From JAZKDW01 sp040387375 (GTDB lineage Bacteria > Pseudomonadota > Gammaproteobacteria > Burkholderiales > Burkholderiaceae_D): a DNA stretch of 17,969 nt. The translations under genes were made by a program, and so were the position numbers. Numbering within the stretch: the first letter of the stretch is position 1; every line of letters begins with the position of its first letter. The DNA lies in the NCBI GenBank assembly GCA_040387375.1, contig JAZKDW010000027.1:1-17969 (forward strand), written 5' to 3'. Shown one piece after another: positions 6,248 through 14,112 of this stretch. The notes under the pieces were generated by a model, which had not been told where the DNA came from, ran no database searches, and saw nothing but the letters and a program-made list of their open reading frames with translations.

Positions 6248-7333
6248 TCACGAACGCTGGCGCGGTTCACCCCGTCTCGTCATCCGGCGCTCGGCAGGAT
6301 GGGAAAAAGAACGCAATTCGATATTGGTCAGCCCCAGCGAACCTGCCGGACCACTGACAAAATCAAAACCCTTTTTCACCGGGTACAGATAATTATCCAG
6401 CAAGAGAATATCGGTACGGCAGGTCGGATTGCCGTTATAGAGTTGAGGTTTGATCTCTCGCCACACGCCCTCGGTGATCCAGCCATCGAGGAATAACTGA
6501 TTCGGGTACAGCGAATGATCGGCATCCAGATACCCTTTCTGGTTTTCCTGCAGCACCGGATGGGCCGGTGGCGTATCCGCGACAAATAAATGCACCCAGC
6601 CTTCTCCCAACTCGTATGTCAACTCGTTTTGAATGCCGGGATGCGTGAGCAGGAGATTCCACTTGCAACCCAGTTCCACCCTCTTTTCCAATCCCTTTTT
6701 TTCGGTCCACATCGACTGCCCATCGCTGACAGTCAATTGTGTGCTCATCACTTGGCCCACCAGCGTTGGCTCCATCTGACGAATTTCATCCAGATTTTCA
6801 TGCAGATTCCAGAACAGCCATTTTGCGCGCTCACCCTCCGACATGTCGGCCAGGTCGGCCAGCGGCCGGGAACCACAATACGCCAGGGAACGAACCACTT
6901 CCCGGCGTAACTTCTCATTCATTTCTTCAAGATCGACACTCGTTTTTTGGGTGAATTCGCGTTCCATGAACCGCTCCATAAATTGAACCAGACCGACTTC
7001 CATGCCGGGCATGGCATGCTGTTCGCGCAATTTTGATTGGACAAAGCAATTCGCCCGAATATCCCGCGCGCATGCCGGCAATGAACCGGGCTCTCCAACC
7101 ATGGTCTCAGTCAATGTTGCAGAAATTACACTGATCACGACTTGCGCGTGATCATATGCCGCGCATGAATTTAAGGCAAAATAACCAAGTGGCTTGATTT
7201 CAGGATATGCTTTGGTGTCAACATCCTTTCCAGCGGCAAGATTTGCGTAAAAGGCTGCCTTGTGGAAAGCTGGATGAGCGGTGAATGATTGACGATGTTG
7301 AATAATCAGAGAGGTAAGCAATTGGACACTCAT
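6248..7333 (-). CDS. Hypothetical protein, no recognised family
   Basis: The frame codes for about 361 residues from ATG 7333; a longer form from 7408 is possible. Neither start has a clear ribosome binding site, so the N-terminus is uncertain. The protein looks soluble, with no signal peptide and no obvious membrane segment. It is rich in Trp, Tyr and Leu, with a helical, charged middle (about 120-190) and a C-terminal half holding motifs such as GEGWVHLFVADTPP and LDADHSLYPNQLFLDGW. The tail is strongly basic. Local GC (about 43-53% in sampled lines) is below that of phaA (about 58%), which suggests transfer. Its minus-strand neighbour upstream is the C1 peptidase/hydrolase fusion. No function is assigned. 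Confidence 0.6.
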   Translation of the reverse strand: MSVQLLTSLIIQHRQSFTAHPAFHKAAFYANLAAGKDVDTKAYPEIKPLGYFALNSCAAYDHAQVVISVISATLTETMVGEPGSLPACARDIRANCFVQSKLREQHAMPGMEVGLVQFMERFMEREFTQKTSVDLEEMNEKLRREVVRSLAYCGSRPLADLADMSEGERAKWLFWNLHENLDEIRQMEPTLVGQVMSTQLTVSDGQSMWTEKKGLEKRVELGCKWNLLLTHPGIQNELTYELGEGWVHLFVADTPPAHPVLQENQKGYLDADHSLYPNQLFLDGWITEGVWREIKPQLYNGNPTCRTDILLLDNYLYPVKKGFDFVSGPAGSLGLTNIELRSFSHPAERRMTRRGEPRQRS

Positions 7334-7495
7334 ACCAAAAGCAATTACACCAATATGGCGCAGTTGAAGGAGTTGATGACCGCGCCACCGATGACTGCTG
7401 AACAGCATGCAGCGATAACCCGCAAACGCATCAAGGATCGGAGAATGATCGAAGAGGCAAAAGAGCGGAAAACTGATAACAATAATCGGTTTTAA
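7322..7495 (+). CDS. Possible 57-residue small charged protein
   Basis: The frame begins at TTG 7322, preceded by GAGAGG at about 7 bases, and ends at 7495. Another in-frame possibility is ATG 7355. The product is hydrophilic and helical, with the stretch MTAEQHAAITRKRIKDRR and a charged tail ending TDNNNRF. The short frame reads more like a real protein than the opposite frame over the same bases. It overlaps or nearly abuts the 5' end of the minus-strand gene, so one of the two starts must be re-examined. No family is recognised. Confidence 0.35.
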   Translation: MDTHTKSNYTNMAQLKELMTAPPMTAEQHAAITRKRIKDRRMIEEAKERKTDNNNRF

Positions 7496-7605
7496 TGATC
7501 TTCAACTGAAATCGTTACAAGCGGTCTGTCACGTTCACCGGGGCGACTTTATGTTATCCGGTGTGTGACGCAACATCCCGGCTGGCGCGCTGTAGTGGTC
7601 CGTCA

Positions 7606-9645
7606 CTAAAACTGCAAATCCCGATCGGTAAATGGCACGCCTGGCGCCATGCCGAGAATCCGGATCAGCACGGAATTCATCGTGTTGGGGTCATTATCGA
7701 AACCGCCATGCGTATCGCTTTTTGCCAGCGCGCCCGGCACGCCCGGCTCGCCGGACACCACGATGGCCGGCAACCCATCAACGGCAGCGCTTAACAGTTC
7801 GCGCAGCGCCGGATCGTTTTCAAGGAATTTTTGCATGCCCAGCAGGGGCGTATCGCGCTGCCGCTCAAAAGCGTTACTGATCAGGTAAAGCAAGGATTTC
7901 CCGTACGGCCCGACATCATCGTCGAGTTCTCCTACCTTGCTCAGTACATACAGGCTCGGCCGCGGACAGTGTCCGGCCTGGATGGCAGGCAGCATCAGTT
8001 GCCTGAACAGATCGATCCGGATTGCCGGCGCCATGAACTGCACCGTCTTCCAGCGCAGCTGCAGGCCGTTAATCCGGGGTATGGCATGCGCGGTAAATAT
8101 CGCGCCCGCGCTGTGCGCAACCAGATGCAGTTCCCAGCTTTGCTGATCCTCGCCGCCAAATTTTGAGCGCGCTTCACTGGCATACTTCACCAGCAGACGC
8201 ATGGCGCCCGTACTGCGTTCGGAAGCAAGACGCGCATTTTCCTTCATCTCGTCCCACAGCTCACTGCCAGGCAACGCAAATGTGAGTTCCAGCACGCGGT
8301 CCCTCGCCTCACGCAGATGATCCAGAAACACGCCGCCGGCACGCTCATCGGCGGCCGCCACCTCGTCCTCGATCATGTCCCGAAGGGAACTGAGCCAGTC
8401 GCTTTCCCACATGATGTGCAAGGGATAAATTTCATTGGCGAGACACACATCACGATAGGCGAGCACCCGTTTGGCCGCGTCCGTTTCACTATTCAGTCCG
8501 CCATGGATGTACAGCATGATGCGCCGCTTTTTCCAGTCGCGCGTGCGCGCCGGGATCGTTTCCAGGAACAGCCGTCTGAGGTCTTGTTCAGTCGTCCAGT
8601 AATTGCCCCGGTCGGACAGCCCGCCATTGTTGCCGACATTGACGATGTAAGGCCGGATCTCGTTTAATGGAATCACCTCCCCCGCGCGGAACGTGCCGCT
8701 GGTGACATCGGCCGCTCCTTGCGCCCATAGGTCGGCGATCACCGGCACCCCGAGTTGCGCCACCCAGACATCGGTTGCATGCATCATGAAATCTTCATAA
8801 GGCAGCAGCGCAAAACCTCCCCTTCCCCAGTCCGGCCCCCACGAATTCTGGACGATGAAACCCTGCCCGGTATAGCCGGTCAGCGCAATCGCATGACCGC
8901 CATCGGCATTGCCCTTGCGCTGGATGACAGGCAGAGTCATTTTTGCGGATTTCCCGCCTATGCCGGACTTGAGCGTGACGGTGGCGGGACCTGGTTGCGA
9001 CCATCCGGCATGCACCATCAGGGTGACATAAACGATGCCGACTTCCTTCAGCGCCGCGTGCACGTGGCGTACCTGCCTGAAGTCGACCCGGTAATAGGCG
9101 CCACCAGGTGTCTTGATCGCATCGTCGGCGCATGTCTGGTCAAAATGACCGGCGCCGTGCACATGGTCGGGCCAGTAGCCTTGCGTGGCGACGCCATGGC
9201 GCTGCCACGCTTTCATCGCGCCGCGCGCCGACGATCCGGAATAATCCTCACCCGGCCATTCGTCATAGCGGCGCGCCAGCTCATACAGCATGCGCGGACT
9301 GACGAGTCTTTTTATCTTGCGCTGGTGCAGAAGGTAATTGACCACCGCCGCAAGTGCAAAGCCGGTGCAGGCGCCTTCGGTGCCCTGGTCGAGAATCGCC
9401 GGCACCAGCGCGCAATTGATGATCTCATCGGGCAAGGCTTGCAGGGTGGGTCGATAGGGCCAGTCGTCGAGATCGATCTTGTCGGGATAGGCATCCAGCG
9501 TCTTGCCGATTTTTTCTTCGGTGCTGCGCTCGTCAGGCAAATCACGTCGGGAAGGTGATTCGGGGCGCGTGGTTTTCGGCGCCGATTTTCGGGCGACTGT
9601 TTCGACGGAGGGTTTTGCCTTGCTTCTCACACGTTTCGACACCAT
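7606..9645 (-). CDS. Papain-like C1 peptidase fused to alpha/beta-hydrolase
   Basis: The protein has 679 residues. A basic, Ser/Pro-rich N-terminal stretch (1-45) has no signal peptide. The C1-type peptidase domain (about 75-300) has Q87 as oxyanion residue, C93 in TEGACTGF, H251 in GGHAIALTGY and N267 in IVQNSWGPDWG. A lipase-like alpha/beta-hydrolase domain follows (about 375-670), with an HGG oxyanion-type motif at 381-383, nucleophile S512 in VAHSAGA and probable His H646 in SDTHGGFDND. All residues needed for both activities appear present. ATG 9645 is chosen because AGGAG lies about 6 bases upstream; the longer frame to 9708 lacks this. Substrates and location are unknown, and both a cytosolic enzyme and an exported effector are possible. 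Confidence 0.85.
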   Translation of the reverse strand: MVSKRVRSKAKPSVETVARKSAPKTTRPESPSRRDLPDERSTEEKIGKTLDAYPDKIDLDDWPYRPTLQALPDEIINCALVPAILDQGTEGACTGFALAAVVNYLLHQRKIKRLVSPRMLYELARRYDEWPGEDYSGSSARGAMKAWQRHGVATQGYWPDHVHGAGHFDQTCADDAIKTPGGAYYRVDFRQVRHVHAALKEVGIVYVTLMVHAGWSQPGPATVTLKSGIGGKSAKMTLPVIQRKGNADGGHAIALTGYTGQGFIVQNSWGPDWGRGGFALLPYEDFMMHATDVWVAQLGVPVIADLWAQGAADVTSGTFRAGEVIPLNEIRPYIVNVGNNGGLSDRGNYWTTEQDLRRLFLETIPARTRDWKKRRIMLYIHGGLNSETDAAKRVLAYRDVCLANEIYPLHIMWESDWLSSLRDMIEDEVAAADERAGGVFLDHLREARDRVLELTFALPGSELWDEMKENARLASERSTGAMRLLVKYASEARSKFGGEDQQSWELHLVAHSAGAIFTAHAIPRINGLQLRWKTVQFMAPAIRIDLFRQLMLPAIQAGHCPRPSLYVLSKVGELDDDVGPYGKSLLYLISNAFERQRDTPLLGMQKFLENDPALRELLSAAVDGLPAIVVSGEPGVPGALAKSDTHGGFDNDPNTMNSVLIRILGMAPGVPFTDRDLQF

Positions 9646-9823
9646 CGGAATTCTCCTGGCTAAAACGGCTAAAACGAAGAGCGATTTTTGCCGCCGCAGT
9701 AGCAGCAATACCGTACACGGTTTAGCGTGCCAGCCAATCCGGCCGGTGTCTACCTCTTGATCAGGTTTTGGCGCTGCCTGTCGAATGCATGCGACAAATT
9801 ATTGTGCATTCCTCTGCCAGCCG

Positions 9824-9860
9824 AAAAAAAATCTCCCGCAGTGGTCGACTGCGGGAGATT
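9824..9860 (-). terminator. Rho-independent terminator of the Spy-like gene
   Basis: Read on the minus strand, AATCTCCCGCAGT and its complement (9830-9860) form a 13-bp stem with a 5-base loop, followed by a run of eight T. It lies 20 bp past the stop of the Spy-like gene. Confidence 0.9.
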
Positions 9861-9880
9861 GGTGAGTCAACGTGCGGCGG

Positions 9881-10387
9881 TTAGTGGCCGTGGTGATGAC
9901 CACCGCGATGATGGCCGCCGTGGCCCTTCCGCCCGTGATGGCGCAGCGTCGATTCATTGAACACTTTCTGTTGCTCCGGCGTCAGGGTCGCATAGAAAGT
10001 CTTGAGCGCGGCAAGACGTGTCGCCATGAACGCTTCACGTTCCTTCATTTTGCCCAGCATGTGTTCCATGCGTTCCGGCGCCGACAATTTTGCGAACGCT
10101 TCACGATCGGTCCGGGTCCGCTTTGTCATCGGAGCGGCGGAGCCGACGAAAGTTTTCCAGGCCGCTTCCTGTGTGGCATTCAGCTTGAGCTTGTCGTGCA
10201 GCTCGGTCTGGTGCCTGGCCATGCGTTCTTTGAATTTTCCATCGCCGTGACGCGCGTGTCCGCCCATCGCAGTCCGGTTCTCGCCTTGAACCTGCTCACC
10301 GGACTTCTGTGCCTGCACCGTGAACGCTGCGCCGCCCAGACCCATGACGGTAATGCCGATCAATACACTTTTGCGAAACTTGTTCAT
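9881..10387 (-). CDS. Spy/CpxP-like periplasmic protein with LTxxQ motifs and His-rich tail
   Basis: The 168-residue protein begins with a signal peptide (about 1-28; hydrophobic core VLIGITVMGLGGAAFTV). The mature part is helical, with LNATQ (69-73) and LTPEQQ (135-140) matching the paired LTxxQ motifs of the Spy/CpxP family. In Enterobacteria these proteins are periplasmic chaperones or stress sensors. The last 20 residues contain nine His, suggesting metal binding. ATG 10387 is chosen over 10393 because AAGGA then stands at the right distance. It is divergent from the two-component system at 10571-12681, a layout like cpxP-cpxRA, so control by that system is likely. It has its own terminator. 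Confidence 0.85.
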   Translation of the reverse strand: MNKFRKSVLIGITVMGLGGAAFTVQAQKSGEQVQGENRTAMGGHARHGDGKFKERMARHQTELHDKLKLNATQEAAWKTFVGSAAPMTKRTRTDREAFAKLSAPERMEHMLGKMKEREAFMATRLAALKTFYATLTPEQQKVFNESTLRHHGRKGHGGHHRGGHHHGH

Positions 10388-10570
10388 ATCCATTCCTTTT
10401 AATGATTAGCAAGGCATGTGCGCTGCACATGACTGCATCTTGAGCTGCGGATGTATCAGGGAAGTGTCCGGTCGCCATGAATTTGTATCAAGATGTTTCT
10501 TGCCCGGCGCGGGGTGCAAAAGGTGACAAATGTGCTGTCCTTCACATGCGTAACTCGCGATAATCAGGGC
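10388..10570. promoter_or_regulatory. Divergent promoter region between the Spy-like gene and the response regulator
   Basis: About 180 bp separate the two divergent starts. GATAAT at 10559-10564 resembles a -10 box on the plus strand, but it would place transcription almost at the ATG of the regulator, and no good -35 box is seen. Regulator binding here is expected from the gene order, but I found no clear direct-repeat operator. Confidence 0.35.
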
Positions 10571-11302
10571 ATGGAACCTATTTCTGACATTCTGATTGTC
10601 GATGACGATGCAGAGATCCGCTCGCTGCTGGCCGATTATCTTGAAACCAATGGCTACCGTGCCCGCACCGCGCAGGACGGCGCCGCCATGATGAACATGC
10701 TGGCAGACGCGCCCGCCGACCTGATCGTGCTGGACCTCAATCTGCCGGGCCAGGATGGCTTGACCTTATGCCGCAACCTGCGCACGACATCCGAAGTCCC
10801 GGTCATCATGCTGACCGCGCGCAGCCAGCCGCTCGACCGGATACTGGGGCTGGAAATGGGCGCCGACGATTATCTGACAAAACCGTTCGAGCCGCGTGAA
10901 TTGCTGGCCCGCATCCGCAGTGTGCTGCGCCGCAGCCAGACGCTGCCGTCCGCTCCGCGCGGCGCCCCGCTCATGCAGCAGTTGCGTTTTGCCGGCTGGA
11001 CGCTGGACTTGAGTGCGCGCCATCTGATCAATCCGGACGGCCTCGCAATCATGCTGTCAGGGGCGGAGCTGCGCATGCTCAAGGTATTTCTGGACCATCC
11101 CAACCGCGTGCTCAATCGCGATCAGCTGCTGGATCTGACCCAGGGCCGGGAAGCCGACCCGCTTGACCGCTCGATCGACATCCAGATCAGCAGGCTGCGG
11201 CAAAAATTGAATGAAGACGCACGCTCGCCGCAGATCATCAAGACCGTGCGCAATGGCGGTTACCTGTTCGCAGCCAACGTAACGGCAACCGCCGCGCCAT
11301 GA
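10571..11302 (+). CDS. OmpR/PhoB-family response regulator
   Basis: The 243-residue protein has a receiver domain (about 5-120) with the acidic pocket D11-D12-D13, phosphoacceptor D55 in LIVLDLNLPG, T82 in IMLTAR and K104 in LTKPF. A winged-helix DNA-binding domain (about 140-238) follows, ending in SRLRQKLNEDARSPQIIKTVRNGGYLF in pieces typical of OmpR. ATG 10571 fits the domain start, although its ribosome binding site (CAGGGC) is weak; a frame open to 10493 is unlikely to be translated. The stop overlaps the kinase start as ATGA, so the two are translationally coupled. The closest known roles are OmpR/CpxR-like envelope or metal-stress control, supported here by the divergent Spy-like gene. 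Confidence 0.93.
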   Translation: MEPISDILIVDDDAEIRSLLADYLETNGYRARTAQDGAAMMNMLADAPADLIVLDLNLPGQDGLTLCRNLRTTSEVPVIMLTARSQPLDRILGLEMGADDYLTKPFEPRELLARIRSVLRRSQTLPSAPRGAPLMQQLRFAGWTLDLSARHLINPDGLAIMLSGAELRMLKVFLDHPNRVLNRDQLLDLTQGREADPLDRSIDIQISRLRQKLNEDARSPQIIKTVRNGGYLFAANVTATAAP

Positions 11303-12681
11303 GCAGCTTCTTCCGGTCGATGAGCGGACGTGTCTTCCTGATCCTGTTGCTGGGAATAGTGGCATCGGTTGCGCTGACCTGGTGGTTCGCCTTCGGTGAA
11401 CGGCAGCGCGCCATAAGCCAGTACCGCGAAGCGCATGCAGTGGAACGGGCGGAACAGCTGATCCTCACGCTCGATACGATTCCCGCTGCCGACCGTGATG
11501 CCTTCCTCGCGAGTTCGCGGCGTTTTGGCTTGCGCATCGAACCGGCCCTGCCGGCCAGCCCGCAAGCGCAGGACCCGGGAAAACAAACCCGCTTTTCCAG
11601 CGCGCTGGGCGAACGACTCGGACCCGATTATCCGCTGGTGGCGCTGCCGATGGCCGCCGCCGATTGCCCGGCGCCGCGCCATCGTCCGCGCGATGCCGGC
11701 GCGTCACCACCGCGTCCAGGCTGTGAAGTACTCGATGTCACGCTGCGCGACCAGAGCCGGATACGCATGACGGTCCTGCCGGCGCGCATGCCGGCGCCGC
11801 CGCCGCAAACCGGTTTGATCGGCAACCTGGCGCTGTTTTTATTCTGCATAGGCATGCTCGCTTATGCCGTCACCCGCATGACAATGCGCCCGTTGAAACA
11901 ATTGGCGCAAGCCGCAAACGATCTGGGCAACGATCTGGCCCACCCGCCCCTGGCGCCGCATGGCACCAGTGAAATCCGGCAGGCCTCGGCCGCATTTAAT
12001 ACGATGCAGGCCCGGATACGGCAGCACATACAGCAACGCACGCAGATGCTGGCGGCGATCACCCACGACTTGCAGACACCGCTTACACGGCTGCGGCTGC
12101 GGCTGGAAAAGGTGGCGGACCCGGCCTTGCGGGATCAGCTGATCGGCGATCTGTCGGCCATGCAGGACATGGTGCGCGAAGGACTTGAGCTCGCGCGCAG
12201 CATGGATTCGGCCGAGCCGCTGCAGGCACTCGACCTGGATTCATTGCTTGACAGTGTGTGCGCGGACGCCGCCGACGCCGGCCACGACGTCACCCTGGAA
12301 GGCCGGACCGGCATGTCGGTGATGGCGCGGCCAATGGCGCTGCGCCGCTGCCTGGTCAACCTGATCGACAATGCCGTGAAATATGGCCAGTTTGCGCATG
12401 TGCGCGTGCGGCGCGAACCCGCCCGGCATGATGCCGGCGCGCGCGTGGACATTCAGATTCGTGACGGCGGCGCTGGCATAGCGGCGGATCAATTGCAGAA
12501 AGTGTTTGAACCGTTTTACCGGATTGACACATCACGCTCGCGCACCACTGGCGGCACCGGCCTCGGCCTGACGATTGCCCGCAATATCGCGGAACAACAC
12601 GGGGGCAGCATCATGCTCGCCAACCATGCGGAAGGCGGGCTGGAAGTCCAGCTGATATTGCCGGAGAAGGTGCCGTTTTAA
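11299..12681 (+). CDS. Sensor histidine kinase, EnvZ/CpxA-like
   Basis: The 460-residue membrane kinase has TM1 at about 12-32, a periplasmic sensor region (33-171), TM2 at about 172-191, a HAMP linker, a dimerisation domain with H256 in THDLQTPLTRLRLRL, and an ATPase domain with LIDNAVKYG (N box), DGGAGI (G1) and GGTGLGL (G2). It presumably phosphorylates the regulator encoded just upstream. The periplasmic region has two Cys in the segment DCPAPRH...RPGCEV, which could form a disulfide; the residues between are Arg- and Pro-rich. The H-box reads HDLQTP rather than the commoner HELRTP, a normal EnvZ-class variant. Its TAA stop shares AA with palindromic element copy 2. Confidence 0.93.
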   Translation: MSSFFRSMSGRVFLILLLGIVASVALTWWFAFGERQRAISQYREAHAVERAEQLILTLDTIPAADRDAFLASSRRFGLRIEPALPASPQAQDPGKQTRFSSALGERLGPDYPLVALPMAAADCPAPRHRPRDAGASPPRPGCEVLDVTLRDQSRIRMTVLPARMPAPPPQTGLIGNLALFLFCIGMLAYAVTRMTMRPLKQLAQAANDLGNDLAHPPLAPHGTSEIRQASAAFNTMQARIRQHIQQRTQMLAAITHDLQTPLTRLRLRLEKVADPALRDQLIGDLSAMQDMVREGLELARSMDSAEPLQALDLDSLLDSVCADAADAGHDVTLEGRTGMSVMARPMALRRCLVNLIDNAVKYGQFAHVRVRREPARHDAGARVDIQIRDGGAGIAADQLQKVFEPFYRIDTSRSRTTGGTGLGLTIARNIAEQHGGSIMLANHAEGGLEVQLILPEKVPF

Positions 12682-12836
12682 GTACCCACCCGGTAAATTG
12701 GGAGATGGATGTGGTCCTGGCCGGATGCGATGCAAGGCGCCCGGGCCGCCGCAGTGCTAGCACTGCAAGGGCCGGGCAACGCCGCAGCGCGCCGGTCAGG
12801 GCCGCAGACGCTCACAATTTATCCGGGTGGGTACTT
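12680..12836. repeat. 157-bp palindromic element (family B), copy 2
   Basis: This is a second copy of the 5176-5335 element in the same orientation, about 90% identical by eye. The central palindrome GCAGTGCTAGCACTGC (12751-12766) is unchanged. The terminal arms differ from copy 1 in a matched way: CCCACCCGG on the left pairs with CCGGGTGGG on the right, where copy 1 has CCCGCCCGG and CCGGGCGGG. It starts with the last two bases of the kinase stop codon and ends 8 bp before the stop of the convergent PRC-barrel gene, so it could serve as a bidirectional terminator. Confidence 0.8.
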
Positions 12837-12844
12837 AAGACTTG

Positions 12845-13249
12845 CTAGCGCAGTGAATGCGCGTCTGTGCCGTAGTAAGCGTGCAGATCGGTCATCCATT
12901 TTGAATTCGTCATGTCGGGCCAGTCATCGTTGTCGAATCCGGGCGCCTTGGGAAGCTCGTCCTTGTCGACCTTGAGGACAAAGCGACGGTTTTCCGTATC
13001 AAGACTGAGCGCGCTCCATGGCACCGTGAACAGCTTTTCGCTGCCGCCGCGAGCGCCGCCGAATGACAATACGGCATAAGCCACCTTGCCATCGGCCAGG
13101 TCGAGCATGAGTTCCTTGATGTCACCCACTTCTTCGTTTTTGTGGTCGAAGACATTGTTGCCCGTGAGCGTATTGGCCCCCATCAGATGAGGTCCGGGTT
13201 CTCCATGCGGTGTGAAGATGCCGAAGATATCGCGTTCCAGTTGGCGCAT
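12845..13249 (-). CDS. PRC-barrel domain protein
   Basis: The 134-residue soluble protein contains a PRC-barrel fold (about 20-85). The diagnostic pattern is MGANTLTGNNVFDHKNEEVG, then KELMLDLADGKVAYAVLSFGG, then KLFTVPWSAL. Such stand-alone PRC-barrel proteins are common in soil and water proteobacteria, often near stress genes, and their biochemical role is not well defined. The start at 13249 is preferred because GGAAGG sits 6 bases upstream; ATG 13255 is too close to it. The gene lies downstream of the small secreted protein at 13290-13526 on the same strand and converges with the sensor kinase, with palindromic element B between them. Confidence 0.85.
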   Translation of the reverse strand: MRQLERDIFGIFTPHGEPGPHLMGANTLTGNNVFDHKNEEVGDIKELMLDLADGKVAYAVLSFGGARGGSEKLFTVPWSALSLDTENRRFVLKVDKDELPKAPGFDNDDWPDMTNSKWMTDLHAYYGTDAHSLR

Positions 13250-13289
13250 GTTCATCCTTCCAGTAAAAAACATCAAACAAGCCTTAAAA

Positions 13290-13526
13290 CTAGCGGCGGA
13301 CCCAGCGCAAGATGCCACCGTGCCCGGCGCACATGTTGCGATCAAAGCTTATCTTGCCATCGTTGCAGCGCGCGGCAGGCCGGCGCGCCTGTGTATGTCC
13401 GGCAGCACGGCGGCTCGCTTCAATTTCCATGTTGGAGCGGTCCTTGATTGGCGCAGACACCGTCTTCGCCTGTGCGAGCGGGCTGACTACCAGAAGCAGA
13501 GCGAATGCGGCAAGAAAGGTATTCAT
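13290..13526 (-). CDS. Small secreted protein, DUF3761-like
   Basis: The 78-residue product begins with a clear signal peptide (1-20, cleavage after AQA). Its C-terminal part, ARCNDGKISF followed by MCAGHGGILRWV (C54, C66, H69), resembles the DUF3761 pattern of a Cys-x-Asp-Gly segment followed by a Cys-His-Gly-Gly segment. The two Cys could form a disulfide in the periplasm. No strong ribosome binding site is seen before ATG 13526. It is followed on the same strand by the PRC-barrel gene. Function is unknown, and the family match is by eye. Confidence 0.65.
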   Translation of the reverse strand: MNTFLAAFALLLVVSPLAQAKTVSAPIKDRSNMEIEASRRAAGHTQARRPAARCNDGKISFDRNMCAGHGGILRWVRR

Positions 13527-13763
13527 CGAGGTATCGCAATCTTCAAAAAAACCCCGCTCACCTTCCGGCGGCGGGAGAAGTTCCAATTGCCTTAAACAAG
13601 GTATTGGATCAGGGAGAACTCATTCAAGGGATTACCGGTAAACGAATGATATTTTCAGACGTGCCAAATGACTGTGCGATACCGCACTTAAATGAAACAA
13701 TTGTTCAGACAGGGATGAAAAGTGAATCAGGAGATGCGGAAAGGGATATCCGGCGGGAGGGGC

Positions 13764-13790
13764 AAACAGGAAAGCAGGCTTTCCTGTTTT
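13764..13790. terminator. Hairpin with short T-run, probable terminator
   Basis: AAACAGGAAAG (13764-13774) and CTTTCCTGTTT (13779-13789) form a perfect 11-bp stem with a 4-base loop. It lies 8 bp past the stop of the minus-strand lysine-rich gene. The T-run is short on both strands, so it may be only a moderate terminator. Confidence 0.6.
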
Positions 13791-13797
13791 AATGATG

Positions 13798-13908
13798 TCA
13801 CTGGCGTTTCTTTTCTTCTTTTTTTACTTTTTTATCGGCCTTTTTTTCTTTCATGGTCTTGGCCGGCTCTTTTTTGACAGCCTTCTTGCTGTCCTGACTT
13901 TTACTCAT
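13798..13908 (-). CDS. 36-residue lysine-rich small protein
   Basis: The frame starts MSKSQDSKKAVKKEPAKT and ends KKEEKKRQ before TGA. About 16 of its 36 residues are Lys, with Glu, Asp and Ala making up much of the rest. GGAG stands about 8 bases before the ATG and a hairpin terminator follows the stop, so it looks like a complete independent gene although it is too short for most gene finders. I recall similar 'SQDSKKE-VKK-PAKT-KEKK' peptides in other Burkholderiales, but cannot verify this here. It is probably a disordered, nucleic-acid- or membrane-associated peptide; no function is known. Confidence 0.65.
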   Translation of the reverse strand: MSKSQDSKKAVKKEPAKTMKEKKADKKVKKEEKKRQ

Positions 13909-14112
13909 GATTTTGCTCCATCGTTAAAAATGTGAATTGCCCTGCAATCCGGGGCCGCTAGCTGCTTGTCCACTATAACCAACCCTGCGGCACTGTCAAT
14001 ACTGCTATTTGATTACGCGCAAAAATGCACGATGACGCAGGAACGAACACAATCCAGTCCTCTCGGACAGGGATGCGGCACTGCCGCTTTTCCCTGCACA
14101 CCGGAGCGCGCC

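Noticed and set aside
8755..9558. 267-residue plus-strand frame
   Set aside because: It lies entirely antisense to the C1 peptidase domain, whose catalytic motifs prove the minus frame; long antisense frames are expected in GC-rich DNA.
13505..13792. 95-residue plus-strand frame
   Set aside because: It overlaps the 5' end of the DUF3761-like gene, has no ribosome binding site and ends inside a hairpin terminator.
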